From an uncultured Lachnospiraceae bacterium (GTDB lineage: Bacteria; Bacillota; Clostridia; Lachnospirales; Lachnospiraceae), in assembly GCA_902785055.1 (NCBI GenBank), contig CACZXG010000010.1, forward strand, positions 1 through 64,000: DNA of 64,000 bases. Reading direction: 5' to 3'. Of the stretch, positions 51,798 through 60,591 are shown piece after piece. The first letter of the stretch is position 1, and every line of letters starts with the position of its first letter. The notes beneath the pieces are model-generated. The model worked only from the letters and a program-made list of their open reading frames with translations, made no database searches and had not been told where the DNA came from. A program made the translations under genes and the position numbers.

Positions 51798-52418
51798 ATG
51801 AAAAGAGCGTTTTTTTACGGAGATTCCAATACATTCGGATATGATCCGGCGGATTATCTCACCGGACGCTATCCTTGGAAGCATCGTTGGACCGGCATTT
51901 TGAAGGACAGGCTTACAGGGGAGTGGGAGATCAGGGCGGACGGCATGCCCGGACGGGTGATCCCGAAGCCGGGAAGGGCCGTCCGGTTTCTGGCGGACCG
52001 GGTGCGCGCGGAAATGCCGCTCGATCTGTTTGCGGTCATGCTCGGCACGAACGACATCCTGGGGACACGGCATCCTGACGCGGAGCGGAGCGCGCGAGAG
52101 ATGGAGGTGCTGCTCGATGCTGTGCAGGAACTCGGGATCCCTCGGATCCTGCTCATCGCACCGCCAAGGATCGAACTGACGGATCTGTCTTTTGACGCAT
52201 CCTATGTGCAGGGAGACCGCTCTTACGCGGAGAGATACCGAAGCCAGGGAAGGGAACTGACCAGGCTCTACAGGGAACTCGCGGCGCGCAAAGGACACCT
52301 GTTTGCGGACGCGTCTTCCTGGGATCTGGATTTTGCCTTCGACGCAGTGCACCTGTCTGAAAAAGGGCATGAGACGTTTGCTGAAGAAATGACAGAGATC
52401 ATGAGGGAGATTACTTGA
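51798..52418 (+). CDS. SGNH/GDSL-family hydrolase
   Basis: A 206-residue esterase-like protein. The catalytic serine block is FYGDSNTFGYDP, the glycine and asparagine blocks appear in ADGMPGR and LGTNDIL, and the Asp/His pair is in DAVHLSEKGHETF. No signal peptide is present, so it acts inside the cell. Such enzymes remove acetyl or acyl groups from sugars and other substrates. The neighbours (isomerase/kinase fusion, GH5) suggest deacetylation of imported oligosaccharides. The ribosome site GGGGAGG is strong. Confidence 0.9.
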   Translation: MKRAFFYGDSNTFGYDPADYLTGRYPWKHRWTGILKDRLTGEWEIRADGMPGRVIPKPGRAVRFLADRVRAEMPLDLFAVMLGTNDILGTRHPDAERSAREMEVLLDAVQELGIPRILLIAPPRIELTDLSFDASYVQGDRSYAERYRSQGRELTRLYRELAARKGHLFADASSWDLDFAFDAVHLSEKGHETFAEEMTEIMREIT

Positions 52419-52566
52419 AAAAACAGTCTGTTTTGGACAGAAAAATGTTGGAGATGCCAATATACTTTGATTCCGCAGTTTCCTATAATGGAGAATAGAG
52501 CGGCTTCAGAGACAGCGTGTTCCGCAGTGTTTCAGTAAGACTTGAAGATAGCCACAGGGGGTTACT

Positions 52567-53601
52567 ATGAGGGGAATGGATGGATATATGAGAGGCGTCA
52601 ATCTCGGCGGCTGGCTCTCCCAGTTCGACGCTCCGACAAAGGAGCACTTTGACACCTTCATCACTGAAGATGACATTCGGCGCATCGCGGGGCTGGGCCT
52701 CGACCATGTCCGCGTACCGGTGGATTACACGGTCATAGAGACGGAAGACGGCGAACCTGTTGAGGAAGGATATCAGTATATCGACAACTGTGTGCGGTGG
52801 TGCAGGGAAAATGGCCTGCATATGATATTGGATATCCACAAGACTTACGGGTACTCCTTTGACCCGCTGGACAAGGATGACAAGACGATCTTCTTCACGG
52901 ATCCCGGCCGTCAGAAGCGCTTCCTTGACATGTGGCGCACTATTGCGAAGCGCTACTGCGAGGATACGGACGTCGTGGCTTATGAGCTGCTCAATGAGAT
53001 CGTGGCGGTAGAGGTCAAAGATCTCTGGAACGGCATCGCGCTGCGGGCGATCGAGGCGATCCGGGAGTTCGCGCCGGACACCTGGGTCATCTTCGGCGGA
53101 GTGTTCTACAATGCTGTTACCGCCGTGCCTTTCCTGGCCGACACGCCGGACCGGAAAGTCGCGTATACATTCCACTGCTATGAGCCCTTTATCTTCACTC
53201 ATCAGGGAGCATACTGGGTTGACGGAATGCCTTTGGACTTCCGCATCGGCTACCCCAAGACGGTGGAGGAGTACCGCGAAGCGACCAAAATAGTGGATCC
53301 CTCCTGCACATACACGATCTTTAATGAGGACATCAGGCCGATCGGCACTGAATTCTTTACCGGGCTGTTCGAGCCTGCGCTCAAGACAGCGGAAGAAAGG
53401 GACATCCCGCTCTATTGCGGCGAATATGGCGTCATCGACAGGGCAGACCGCGAGGACGCGGTGCGGTGGCTGGCGGACATCCACGAGGTGTTTGAGAAGT
53501 ATAAGATCGGACGCGCTCTCTGGAATTACAAGGAAAAAGACTACGGTATCGCCGGAGAAGAGGCGCGCCCGTACCTGCAGGCGATCGCTGATAAACTGTG
53601 A
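52567..53601 (+). CDS. Cytoplasmic glycoside hydrolase family 5 (cellulase-type)
   Basis: A 344-residue GH5 barrel. MRGVNLGGWLSQFD starts the barrel, the catalytic acid/base glutamate is in AYELLNEIVAVEV and the nucleophile in LYCGEYGVIDRA. YTFHCYEPFIFTHQ carries the substrate-binding His/Tyr. No signal peptide or binding module is seen, which fits an intracellular enzyme acting on imported beta-gluco- or mannooligosaccharides. Linkage specificity is not decided. It follows the SGNH gene by about 150 bases on the same strand. Confidence 0.9.
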   Translation: MRGMDGYMRGVNLGGWLSQFDAPTKEHFDTFITEDDIRRIAGLGLDHVRVPVDYTVIETEDGEPVEEGYQYIDNCVRWCRENGLHMILDIHKTYGYSFDPLDKDDKTIFFTDPGRQKRFLDMWRTIAKRYCEDTDVVAYELLNEIVAVEVKDLWNGIALRAIEAIREFAPDTWVIFGGVFYNAVTAVPFLADTPDRKVAYTFHCYEPFIFTHQGAYWVDGMPLDFRIGYPKTVEEYREATKIVDPSCTYTIFNEDIRPIGTEFFTGLFEPALKTAEERDIPLYCGEYGVIDRADREDAVRWLADIHEVFEKYKIGRALWNYKEKDYGIAGEEARPYLQAIADKL

Positions 53602-53672
53602 ACATGCCGGAAGCCGCCTGTGAAGGCGGTGTTTACCGGATAAATGCATTTTTTTAAGAGGTAAAACAAACT

Positions 53673-54641
53673 ATGATCAAACCTGTTGTCTTATTCATCA
53701 TTGGTCTTGCATGCCTTATCAAGGGCGGCGACTGGTTCGTGGACGGCGCGAGCGCGCTGGCAAGAAAATTCAATCTGCCCGAGCTGCTGATCGGCGCGAC
53801 AGTCGTTTCCATCGGAACTACACTTCCGGAAGTCATGGTCTCCACCATGTCGGCTCTGTCCGGTCACGGCGAGATCGCTTACGGAAACGCGATCGGTTCC
53901 GTAATATGCAATACAGCCCTGATCGCGGCGATCACTATAGCGGTGCATCCCGGCCCCGCAGATCCCAAAACATTGAAAGTGCCTGTGGCATTCTTCTATG
54001 TAGCCGCGGCGATCTACTGCATCGCGGCCTATGCGATGGGACGCTTTACAAGACCTATGGGCTTTATCATGCTGGCGGTATTCGTGTGCTATATGATCGT
54101 CAATGTCCGGTCCATGAAGAACAGCCCCCAGCCGGTCCCGGAAGAGGGAGAAGAGCATGAAGAAGACATGACAATGGGCAAGATCCTGATCCTTCTCGTG
54201 CTGGGAGCGGCCCTGATCGCAGTCGGCGCCAATCTCCTGGTGGAAAACGGAACACTGATTGCGCAGGCTCTGGGCGTTCCGGAGTCGGTCATCGCGCTCA
54301 CCTTCGTGGCGCTGGGAACCAGCCTTCCGGAACTCGTTACAGCGATCACATCCCTGCTCAAGGGCCACGGTGCGCTTTCTCTCGGAAATGTCATCGGCGC
54401 CAATGTATTCAACCTGGTGCTGGTCAGCGGCGTTTCTGTAACTCTTGCTCCCTTTGACGTGCCCAAGAGCGCGGTGTTCATGGGGCACAATGCCAGCCTG
54501 ATCCTGGAGATCCCGGTCATGCTGCTCGTCATGACCATCCTGACGGTTCCCACCCTCATCCGCGGCAAACTGACCCGCGCCCAGGGAATCATCCTGCTTG
54601 CGATCTACGCAGTATTTTGCTTTATTCAGTTTACAATGTAA
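53673..54641 (+). CDS. Calcium/sodium antiporter (CaCA family, YrbG-like)
   Basis: A 322-residue, about 10-helix antiporter. The two inverted alpha repeats are GATVVSIGTTLPEVMVS and ALTFVALGTSLPELVTAI, each followed by a GNxIGS or GNVIGA segment (GNAIGSVICN, GNVIGANVFN). An acidic loop (EEGEEHEEDMTM) divides the halves. It exports Ca2+ in exchange for Na+ or H+. The ribosome site AAGAGG is adequate. A cluster of hairpins follows. Confidence 0.93.
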   Translation: MIKPVVLFIIGLACLIKGGDWFVDGASALARKFNLPELLIGATVVSIGTTLPEVMVSTMSALSGHGEIAYGNAIGSVICNTALIAAITIAVHPGPADPKTLKVPVAFFYVAAAIYCIAAYAMGRFTRPMGFIMLAVFVCYMIVNVRSMKNSPQPVPEEGEEHEEDMTMGKILILLVLGAALIAVGANLLVENGTLIAQALGVPESVIALTFVALGTSLPELVTAITSLLKGHGALSLGNVIGANVFNLVLVSGVSVTLAPFDVPKSAVFMGHNASLILEIPVMLLVMTILTVPTLIRGKLTRAQGIILLAIYAVFCFIQFTM

Positions 54642-54651
54642 ATAAAACCAG

Positions 54652-54840
54652 CACCCCGGAAAGAAAATTACAGACAGCAGGGGAGCTCGCTCACCTGGCT
54701 GGCTGTGATTTTCTTTCCGGGGTGGCCAAGGCGTGAAACGCCTCTGGCCAAACGTAGTCCCGAACGCGAAGCGTTTGGGACTCGTGTGCTGGTTTTTGCG
54801 AAGCGCCGGCGTTTGGGACGCGGGTGCTGATTTTCTGAAA
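54652..54840 (+). repeat. Cluster of inverted and direct repeats (structured intergenic region)
   Basis: A perfect 17-bp inverted repeat (CACCCCGGAAAGAAAAT at 54652-54668 with its complement at 54708-54724) is followed by hairpins GGCC..GGCGT/ACGCC..GGCC (about 54724-54749) and AGTCCC/GGGACT (about 54756-54782). A direct repeat of the type GCGTTTGGGAC...GTGCTG.TTTT then occurs twice up to 54835. The whole sits between the antiporter and the chromate transporter pair. Confidence 0.6.
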
Positions 54841-54848
54841 GGACTCCT

Positions 54849-55433
54849 ATGAACGAACTTCTGGATCTTTATATTACATTCGTCCGGATCGGCTGCGTTA
54901 ACTTCGGCGGAGGCTATGCAATGCTCCCGCTTCTTGAGAGGGAACTTGTCGACAAGCGGCACTGGACGACAATGGATGACCTGCGGGACTATTTTTCCAT
55001 CGGGCAGTGCACGCCCGGAATCATCGCGCTTAACGTCTCCACTTTTATCGGAGAGAAAAAGGGCGGAGTAGTCGGCGCGCTCTGTGCTACTATCGGTTTC
55101 CTTACCGGTCCGATCATAATCATCATTGTCCTCGCAACATTCTTATCAAATTTTGCTGATCTTCCGGTCGTACAGCATGCCTTCGCGGGAATCCGCGTCT
55201 GTGTCTGCGTCTTGATCCTGCAGGCAGTCATGAGGCTGTGGAAGAAATCAGTGGTTGATGCATTTACTCTGTTTCTGTATCTGGTGATCTTCTCGCTGAA
55301 CGCTTTCAAGGGGATTCTTCCTGTCAAGATTCCTGCGGCGGTTCTTGTTATCTGCGCAGGCGTGATCGGCGTCCTGATGTCCATGAGAAATCGGAAAGCG
55401 GCATCCGGCACGGGGAAGGAGGCGGACAAGTGA
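54849..55433 (+). CDS. Chromate transporter family protein, half 1
   Basis: A 194-residue, six-helix half-size CHR protein. FVRIGCVNFGGGYAMLPLLE, the FSIGQCTPGIIALNVSTFIG segment and the following GALCATIGFLTGPIIIII are typical of the N-terminal CHR domain. Split CHR pairs work as heterodimers. The substrate is chromate in studied cases, but in gut anaerobes another anion is possible. The stop overlaps the start of the partner gene. Confidence 0.9.
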   Translation: MNELLDLYITFVRIGCVNFGGGYAMLPLLERELVDKRHWTTMDDLRDYFSIGQCTPGIIALNVSTFIGEKKGGVVGALCATIGFLTGPIIIIIVLATFLSNFADLPVVQHAFAGIRVCVCVLILQAVMRLWKKSVVDAFTLFLYLVIFSLNAFKGILPVKIPAAVLVICAGVIGVLMSMRNRKAASGTGKEADK

Positions 55434-55993
55434 CACTCCTTCGATTAATGATAGAATTCTTCAAGACAGGCCTTTTCTCAGTGGGCGGCGGCCTCGCGAC
55501 CCTGCCTTTCCTTTATGAGATGTCGGACAAGACCGGTTGGTTTAGTCATGCAGACATCGCGGATATGATCGCGATCTCCGAGTCCACACCCGGCGCGATC
55601 GGAATCAACATGTCAACCTACGCCGGCTATAAGACCGCAGGCATTCCGGGCGGAATACTTGCTACGCTGTCATTGGCGGCGCCTTCTGTGATCATTATCC
55701 TGATCATCGCTAAATTCCTGAACAAGTTCAGGGACAATCCGCATGTGGAAGGTGCTTTCTACGGCCTGCGTCCTGCTTCGATCGCTATGATCACAGCAGC
55801 GGGCCTGAACGTGGCCAAAGTGGCGCTGGTCAGCATTCCGGCCTTTGAAGCCAGCGGCAATGTAGCAGATTTGTTCCTGCCCAAGGCGATCATACTGGCG
55901 GTTGTGATCTTTGTGGGGCAGAAGAAGCTCAAATGGAGCCCGATCATCTTTTTGGCGATTGCGGCGGTTGTGGGAATTGTATTTAAGTTCTGA
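55430..55993 (+). CDS. Chromate transporter family protein, half 2
   Basis: A 187-residue partner starting at GTG, overlapping half 1 in GTGA with GGAGG upstream. FFKTGLFSVGGGLATLPFLY, AISESTPGAIGINMSTYAG and PGGILATLSLAAPSVIIIL are CHR-domain marks. The tight overlap supports co-assembly of the two halves into one transporter. Confidence 0.9.
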   Translation: MTLLRLMIEFFKTGLFSVGGGLATLPFLYEMSDKTGWFSHADIADMIAISESTPGAIGINMSTYAGYKTAGIPGGILATLSLAAPSVIIILIIAKFLNKFRDNPHVEGAFYGLRPASIAMITAAGLNVAKVALVSIPAFEASGNVADLFLPKAIILAVVIFVGQKKLKWSPIIFLAIAAVVGIVFKF

Positions 55994-56089
55994 ATGTGTT
56001 TAGTGGATCGAATGGTCGGAGATGTGTTTAGCTGCCGCGCTGCGGCAGCTTCTTTTTGATTGTGGCGGAGGGACTTAAGGCTGGTTTAG

Positions 56090-56290
56090 CTTGTTTAGCG
56101 GGGAAACTCCAACCATTAAGGGACTTTTCCAAATCGGATGTATCGATAAATGCTTGTTTATCGGGAAGACTCCAACGATTAGGGGATTTTTCCAAATCGG
56201 ATGTATCGATAAATGCCTGTATTGAAGAGAAGCTCCATCCTTTGAGAAATACTTAAAAATTCGATGGATGAGTTCAGGTAAAGTGTTTGC
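56090..56290 (+). repeat. Diverged tandem repeats, period about 63-64 bp (array A)
   Basis: Units beginning ACTCCAAC at 56106 and 56169, with a worn third near 56231, share CCAAATCGGATGTATCGATA and AAATGC.TGT. They are 63-64 bp apart and are distant relatives of array B (common elements TCCA, TAGGG, CGGATGTA and AATG.CTG). Confidence 0.75.
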
Positions 56291-56292
56291 CT

Positions 56293-56530
56293 GGAGTCCA
56301 TCCAAATAGGGCTTCTTGCCTGTTCGGATGTAGGGTACGGGCAGAAATGTCTGAATGGAGTCCATCCAAATAGGGCTTCTTGCCTGTCCGGATGTAGGGT
56401 ACGGGCAGAAATGTCTGAATGGAGTCCATCCAAATAGGGCTTCTCGCCTGTCCGGATGTAGGGTACGGGCAGAAATGTCTGAATGGAGTCCATCCAAATA
56501 GGACTTCTCGCCTGCTCGGATGGAGTGCTA
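56293..56530 (+). repeat. Tandem repeats, exact 64-bp period (array B)
   Basis: GGAGTCCATCC recurs at 56293, 56357, 56421 and 56485, exactly 64 bp apart, with only a few base differences among the first three units; the fourth diverges after 56510. Each unit can form a small hairpin (CTGTCCG with CGGGCAG). 64 is not a multiple of three, so open frames across the array on either strand are incidental. The remaining bases 55994-56089 and 56531-56617 show no gene. Confidence 0.92.
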
Positions 56531-56617
56531 GGGGCAGATCGCATCCAAGCAGCCGCAAAACCAAGCCAAGCAGCAAAAAAGCAACCCAGGCAACCATGTA
56601 AACCAGACAAAAACAAA

Positions 56618-56653
56618 AACAGGGCGGCTGCACGAATGTGCAGCCGCCCTGTT
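56618..56653 (-). terminator. Strong terminator of the Na/Pi transporter gene
   Basis: Perfect 16-bp arms AACAGGGCGGCTGCAC (56618-56633) and the complement (56638-56653) enclose a 4-base loop. On the minus strand a T-rich run (TTTGTTTTTG) follows. Confidence 0.88.
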
Positions 56654-56669
56654 CAGTTCAATGAAAAGA

Positions 56670-58307
56670 TTAAGCATTCTGCTCTGTAAGATCTCTGACA
56701 ACTTCTGCCAGGTTGATGGCGTGGTCGGAGCAGCGCTCCATGTCGATGCAGAAGTCTGTGAAGAGGATGCCGCCCTTGGGGTCGCAGGCTTTCTTGGCCA
56801 TGCGCTCGATGTGGGATGCCTCGATCTGCTCCTTGGTCTCGTCGACGAGGTCTTCCATGGCCTCTGCGTCAGCGAAGCGGTCCATGAGTTCCTGTTCGAA
56901 GACGATCAGGGAGACGTTCATAGACTGCATTGTGATGTTTGCCAGCATTTGGAGGTCGTCAAGGGCTTCCTGGTGCATGGAAGCTTTGCCTGTGCGCATC
57001 TGCTCTTCATACTCGACGATATTCTCGGCGTGGTCGGAAATACGCTCGAGGTCGTCTACAACCTGAATATATCTGTAGAGCTTGTTCAGGTGTTTGGGAG
57101 AAAGGTCGAGGGAGCGGAGCTCCACTAGCTTTCCGAGGATTGCGCCGGTCAGGTAGTCGACGGTCTCTTCGCCCTGAAGTGCCATCTGACCCTTCCTGGC
57201 ATCGTGTTCAAAGAAGCAGTCGATGGAATACTGCAGGTTGTCGATGGCGAAGTGAGCCATTCTGCAGATCTCGCGGTGCGCCTGATCCATAGCGATGACC
57301 GCAGGGATCTGAGAGGTATTGTTGAGGTAAACGAGCCTCTGATCCTCGCCTCTTCTGGTCTCTTCCTCGGAAGGGGGAATGAGCTTGCCGGCCAGTTTCA
57401 CGATGAATTCCGACACGGGCGCAAGAACAAGTACTGCGAGGATCGCGAAGCAGGTGTGCGTGTTCGCGATCTGTCTTGCGACATTGCCCGGAGAAAGGTT
57501 CTGAATAAAGGTCAGGATCTGCGGGAAGACCGTGATCAGGACCAGGATCAGTATAGCCCTCAGGGAGTTGAACAGAAGGTTCAGCACCGCGCAGCGCTTG
57601 CCGTTGCGGTTGGCTGTAAGGCCTGCCAGAAGGTTGGGCATAACAGAACCGACGGCTGCACCGATGACCAGGTATACTGCTGTCTGGTAGCTGATGATAT
57701 TCTGCACTGCAAAGGCCTGGAAGATAACAGTTGCCGAAGATGAGCTCTGCAGCAGCGCCGTGAAGGCGATACCAAACAGAACAGTCAGGATCGGGTTCTC
57801 CAGCGATGTGAGAAGCGCGCGGAACGCGGCGGTCTCTGCGAGAGGCGCGATCGCGGACTTCATGAGGGTGATGCCCTGGAAGAGCATACCGAATCCGAGG
57901 ATTACGGATCCGACTTCCTTGAGAGTCCTGTTCTTGAGGAACAGGTTCATCACCGCACCGAGGAAAAGGATCATGGGCGCATAAGCGCCGATGTTGAAGG
58001 CGGTGATCTGTGCTGTCACGGTCGTTCCGATGTTGGCGCCCATGATGACGCCGATCGCCTGGCTCAGGGTCATCAGGCCGGATGTGACGAAGCCGATGAC
58101 CATAACATCCGTGGCAGAGGAACTCTGCACGAAGATCGTGACGGCAATACCTGCCAGAATGGAAGTGACCTTATTCTTGGTCGCTTTTCCCAAAATGACC
58201 TTAAGATTGTCGCCGCAGGCATTCTTGAGGCCGCTTGACATGATCGTCATACCGTAAAGGAACAGGCCTACGCCGCCCAACAGTATGAAAATATCGTAGA
58301 TTGACAT
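56670..58307 (-). CDS. Na/Pi cotransporter family protein with PhoU-like domain
   Basis: A 545-residue protein. Residues 1-310 form a membrane domain with the duplicated QSSSA motif of NptA/SLC34 proteins (IFVQSSSATDVMVIG and ALLQSSSSATVIFQA). Residues 340-545 are a cytosolic helical PhoU-like domain (DDLERISDHAENIVEY, CIDMERCSDHAINLAEV). It imports phosphate with Na+, the C-terminal domain sensing or gating. AAAGGAG precedes the ATG and a Pho box lies 74 bases upstream. PhoR-like and PhoB-like genes follow to the right on the same strand. Confidence 0.92.
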   Translation of the reverse strand: MSIYDIFILLGGVGLFLYGMTIMSSGLKNACGDNLKVILGKATKNKVTSILAGIAVTIFVQSSSATDVMVIGFVTSGLMTLSQAIGVIMGANIGTTVTAQITAFNIGAYAPMILFLGAVMNLFLKNRTLKEVGSVILGFGMLFQGITLMKSAIAPLAETAAFRALLTSLENPILTVLFGIAFTALLQSSSSATVIFQAFAVQNIISYQTAVYLVIGAAVGSVMPNLLAGLTANRNGKRCAVLNLLFNSLRAILILVLITVFPQILTFIQNLSPGNVARQIANTHTCFAILAVLVLAPVSEFIVKLAGKLIPPSEEETRRGEDQRLVYLNNTSQIPAVIAMDQAHREICRMAHFAIDNLQYSIDCFFEHDARKGQMALQGEETVDYLTGAILGKLVELRSLDLSPKHLNKLYRYIQVVDDLERISDHAENIVEYEEQMRTGKASMHQEALDDLQMLANITMQSMNVSLIVFEQELMDRFADAEAMEDLVDETKEQIEASHIERMAKKACDPKGGILFTDFCIDMERCSDHAINLAEVVRDLTEQNA

Positions 58308-58380
58308 GGATTTTCTCCTTTCAAAGTGCGCGTTGCAATTCCATTTTAAAGGATGTACATCAAATTAGGGGGAATTGCTG

Positions 58381-58397
58381 TGTAAAATTTATGTAAA
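58381..58397 (-). promoter_or_regulatory. Pho box upstream of the Na/Pi transporter gene
   Basis: On the minus strand TTTACA occurs twice with a 5-base gap (complements of 58392-58397 and 58381-58386). This is the TTAACA-N5-TTAACA arrangement bound by PhoP-type regulators in Gram-positive bacteria. A TAAAAT (complement of 58343-58348) is a possible -10. Confidence 0.65.
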
Positions 58398-58427
58398 ACC
58401 GAAATTTGGTTGAGTACTTTTGCATTT

Positions 58428-59747
58428 TTACGCTTGTTTGGGAAAATAGACCGTAAAAACAGAGCCCTTGCCGAGCTCACTTGTGACGCTGACCTGTGCG
58501 CCGTGGACCATGGCGGCGTGTTTGACGATGGAAAGGCCCAGACCGGTGCCGCCCACTTCCTTGGAACGGCTCTTGTCGACCCGGTAGAAACGCTCGAAGA
58601 TCCGGTCCAGATCTTCAGCGGGAATACCGATTCCGTTGTCCTCGACGCTGAGCTCTGTTTTGCCCGGGTAATCGCGGACGCGGACCAGGACGCGGCCTCC
58701 TCTGTTGCTATAGTGAACAGCGTTGCTGCACAGATTGTAGATGATGCTGTACAGAACCTGGGGCACGCCGTACAAGACAGAACTCTCTCCCTCGACTGTA
58801 AGGGTCACGCCTGCATCCGAGGCGGCGGTCTCAAGGCTTTCCGCAGCGTTAACCGCAATTCGGTAGAGATCTGTGAATTCTCTGGTCATTCCGGCGCCTC
58901 CGCCATCGAGCTGCGACAGGTCTATGATGTCCTCCACGAGTTTGGACATGCGCTGGGATTCCGCCCTGATTTTGCCCGCGAAGAGGCGGCGGGACTGCTC
59001 GGAAGGGACCATGCCGCTCTCAAGCAGTTCCGCGTAACCGGAAATGACATGCAAAGGAGTCTTGAGTTCGTGAGAGGCGTTGGCGGTGAATTCCTCGCGG
59101 ATCAGAGAGGTCTTTTCCAGTTCTTCCCGGTCCCGGGCGAGCTGTTTGTGCTGGTCGTCCAGACGCCGCAGCAGCGGCAGGATCTCTTCATAAGCTTCTT
59201 GGTCGGCGTTTTCAAGAGGCGAGTCCAGATTCAGCTCGTTGATCGGCTGGACTATACGCTCGGAAAGGCGGGAGGCCAGAAGAAGAGAGATCGTAAGGAG
59301 CACCGGGATACTCAGGGCAAGGGGCAGTATAAAATGAAGAAACAGAGTCCAGATCGTCGCCTGTGTGATCGAAAGGCGCAGGACCGTTCCGTCCGGGAGC
59401 CTCTGGGCTGTGTAAAGCTGCCGCTCAAACAGGGTGGAAGAATAGCGGCTGCTCTCTCCGTAACCGCTCTCGAGCGCCTCGCGGATCTCCTCCCTCTCCA
59501 GATGGTTAGGCATGATATGAGAGTCCGCCTCGTTGTCATACAGGATGGTCCCGTCGGAGGTGATCCATGTGATACAGTCCTGTCCGTTGAGAGTAACGGC
59601 CTGGGAGACCAGCTTAGTCTCTCCGCGCAGCTGCTCAAGCTGTTCGCTTGTGAAGTGATTGTACAGAAATATCGCAGTAAGACCGAAAGATACGGTCAGA
59701 GTGGCGAGAAGAACGAACCAGATGGAACGGAATATTTTGCCGCGCAT
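58428..59747 (-). CDS. phoR: Sensor histidine kinase (PhoR-type)
   Basis: A 439-residue kinase. It has an N-terminal membrane helix, an extracellular segment of about 110 residues, a second helix (FILPLALSIPVLLTISLLLA), a HAMP-like linker and a coiled coil. The phospho-acceptor box is ANASHELKTPLHVISGYAEL. The ATPase domain shows the N box (NLCSNAVHYS), G1 VEDNGIGIP and G2 GGTGLGLSIVKHA. Context with PhoB and the phosphate transporter supports phosphate sensing. The gene symbol is given by context and layout. Confidence 0.85.
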   Translation of the reverse strand: MRGKIFRSIWFVLLATLTVSFGLTAIFLYNHFTSEQLEQLRGETKLVSQAVTLNGQDCITWITSDGTILYDNEADSHIMPNHLEREEIREALESGYGESSRYSSTLFERQLYTAQRLPDGTVLRLSITQATIWTLFLHFILPLALSIPVLLTISLLLASRLSERIVQPINELNLDSPLENADQEAYEEILPLLRRLDDQHKQLARDREELEKTSLIREEFTANASHELKTPLHVISGYAELLESGMVPSEQSRRLFAGKIRAESQRMSKLVEDIIDLSQLDGGGAGMTREFTDLYRIAVNAAESLETAASDAGVTLTVEGESSVLYGVPQVLYSIIYNLCSNAVHYSNRGGRVLVRVRDYPGKTELSVEDNGIGIPAEDLDRIFERFYRVDKSRSKEVGGTGLGLSIVKHAAMVHGAQVSVTSELGKGSVFTVYFPKQA

Positions 59748-59773
59748 AAAGTGTTACCTGCTCTTCCTTATGA

Positions 59774-60439
59774 TCATCCGAGCCGGTAGCCGACGCCGCG
59801 GACAGTACGGATCGCCTCGCCGCTCTCGCCGAGTTTGGTGCGCAGAGTGCCGACGTGCACGTCAACAGTCCTTGTCTCGCCGGAATAATCCTGATCCCAG
59901 ACAGAAGACAGGAGCTGGTCGCGGGTAAATACCTGGCCGATGTGTTCCAAAAGCAGCTTAAGGAGGTCATATTCCTTGAGGGTGAGGGAGACTTCGCGCC
60001 CGTCCACAAGGACTACGTGCCTGGACTGGTCCATAGTGATCGCCCCGTAGGAGAGATAGTTCTTGTGCTCGCTCATCGATGTGCGGCGGAGAACGGCCCT
60101 GATCCGGGAGACCATCTCCATCATGCCGAAGGGCTTGCACAGATAATCGTCGGCGCCAAGATCGAGGCCGATGACCCTGTCATATTCGCTTCCTTTGGCG
60201 GTGGCCATGATGACCGGAAGAGTTGCTGTCATAGGGGCGGAGCGCAGCTTCTTGAGGATTGAGATCCCGTCCTCGCCCGGGAGCATAATGTCAAGCAGGA
60301 TCAGCTCAGGACGTCCGGTCTGCATTTCCTTCCAGAAAGATGCACTTTCCGCAAAGCCTTTCGCCTCAAATCCGGCGATAGTCAGTGTATAGATCATCAG
60401 ATCCCGGATGCTGTTGTCGTCTTCCACGCAGTAAATCAT
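59774..60439 (-). CDS. phoB: OmpR/PhoB-family response regulator
   Basis: A 221-residue regulator. The receiver has acidic pocket residues at VEDD, the phospho-acceptor Asp50 in LILLDIMLPGEDG and the lysine in MATAKG. The C-terminal winged helix reads SLTLKEYDLLKLLLEH and TVDVHVGTLRTKLGE. It lies 26 bases upstream of the kinase gene. A Pho box precedes the nearby Na/Pi gene, so that gene is a likely target. Confidence 0.88.
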   Translation of the reverse strand: MIYCVEDDNSIRDLMIYTLTIAGFEAKGFAESASFWKEMQTGRPELILLDIMLPGEDGISILKKLRSAPMTATLPVIMATAKGSEYDRVIGLDLGADDYLCKPFGMMEMVSRIRAVLRRTSMSEHKNYLSYGAITMDQSRHVVLVDGREVSLTLKEYDLLKLLLEHIGQVFTRDQLLSSVWDQDYSGETRTVDVHVGTLRTKLGESGEAIRTVRGVGYRLG

Positions 60440-60591
60440 CGTGTTCTCCTTTGAAATAATAATCTGCTCAGTATTATAACATGCCCCGGGACCGGCTAGG
60501 GAAGTGTAGTATATTTATGAAGAAAAAAGACAGTTTTCGTATTACAATAAATACATATTTGGAAGAACAGAAGGAGTGGACCGGATACTCT

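Noticed and set aside
56106..56530. CRISPR array
   Set aside because: Units are adjacent 63-64-bp tandem repeats with no alternating unique spacers, and there are no cas genes.
56075..56633. Long open frames on the minus strand across the repeat region (for example 56179-56616 and 56274-56633)
   Set aside because: The 64-bp unit has no stop in several frames, so all frames stay open. There is no consistent ribosome site and the translated text is repeat-driven.
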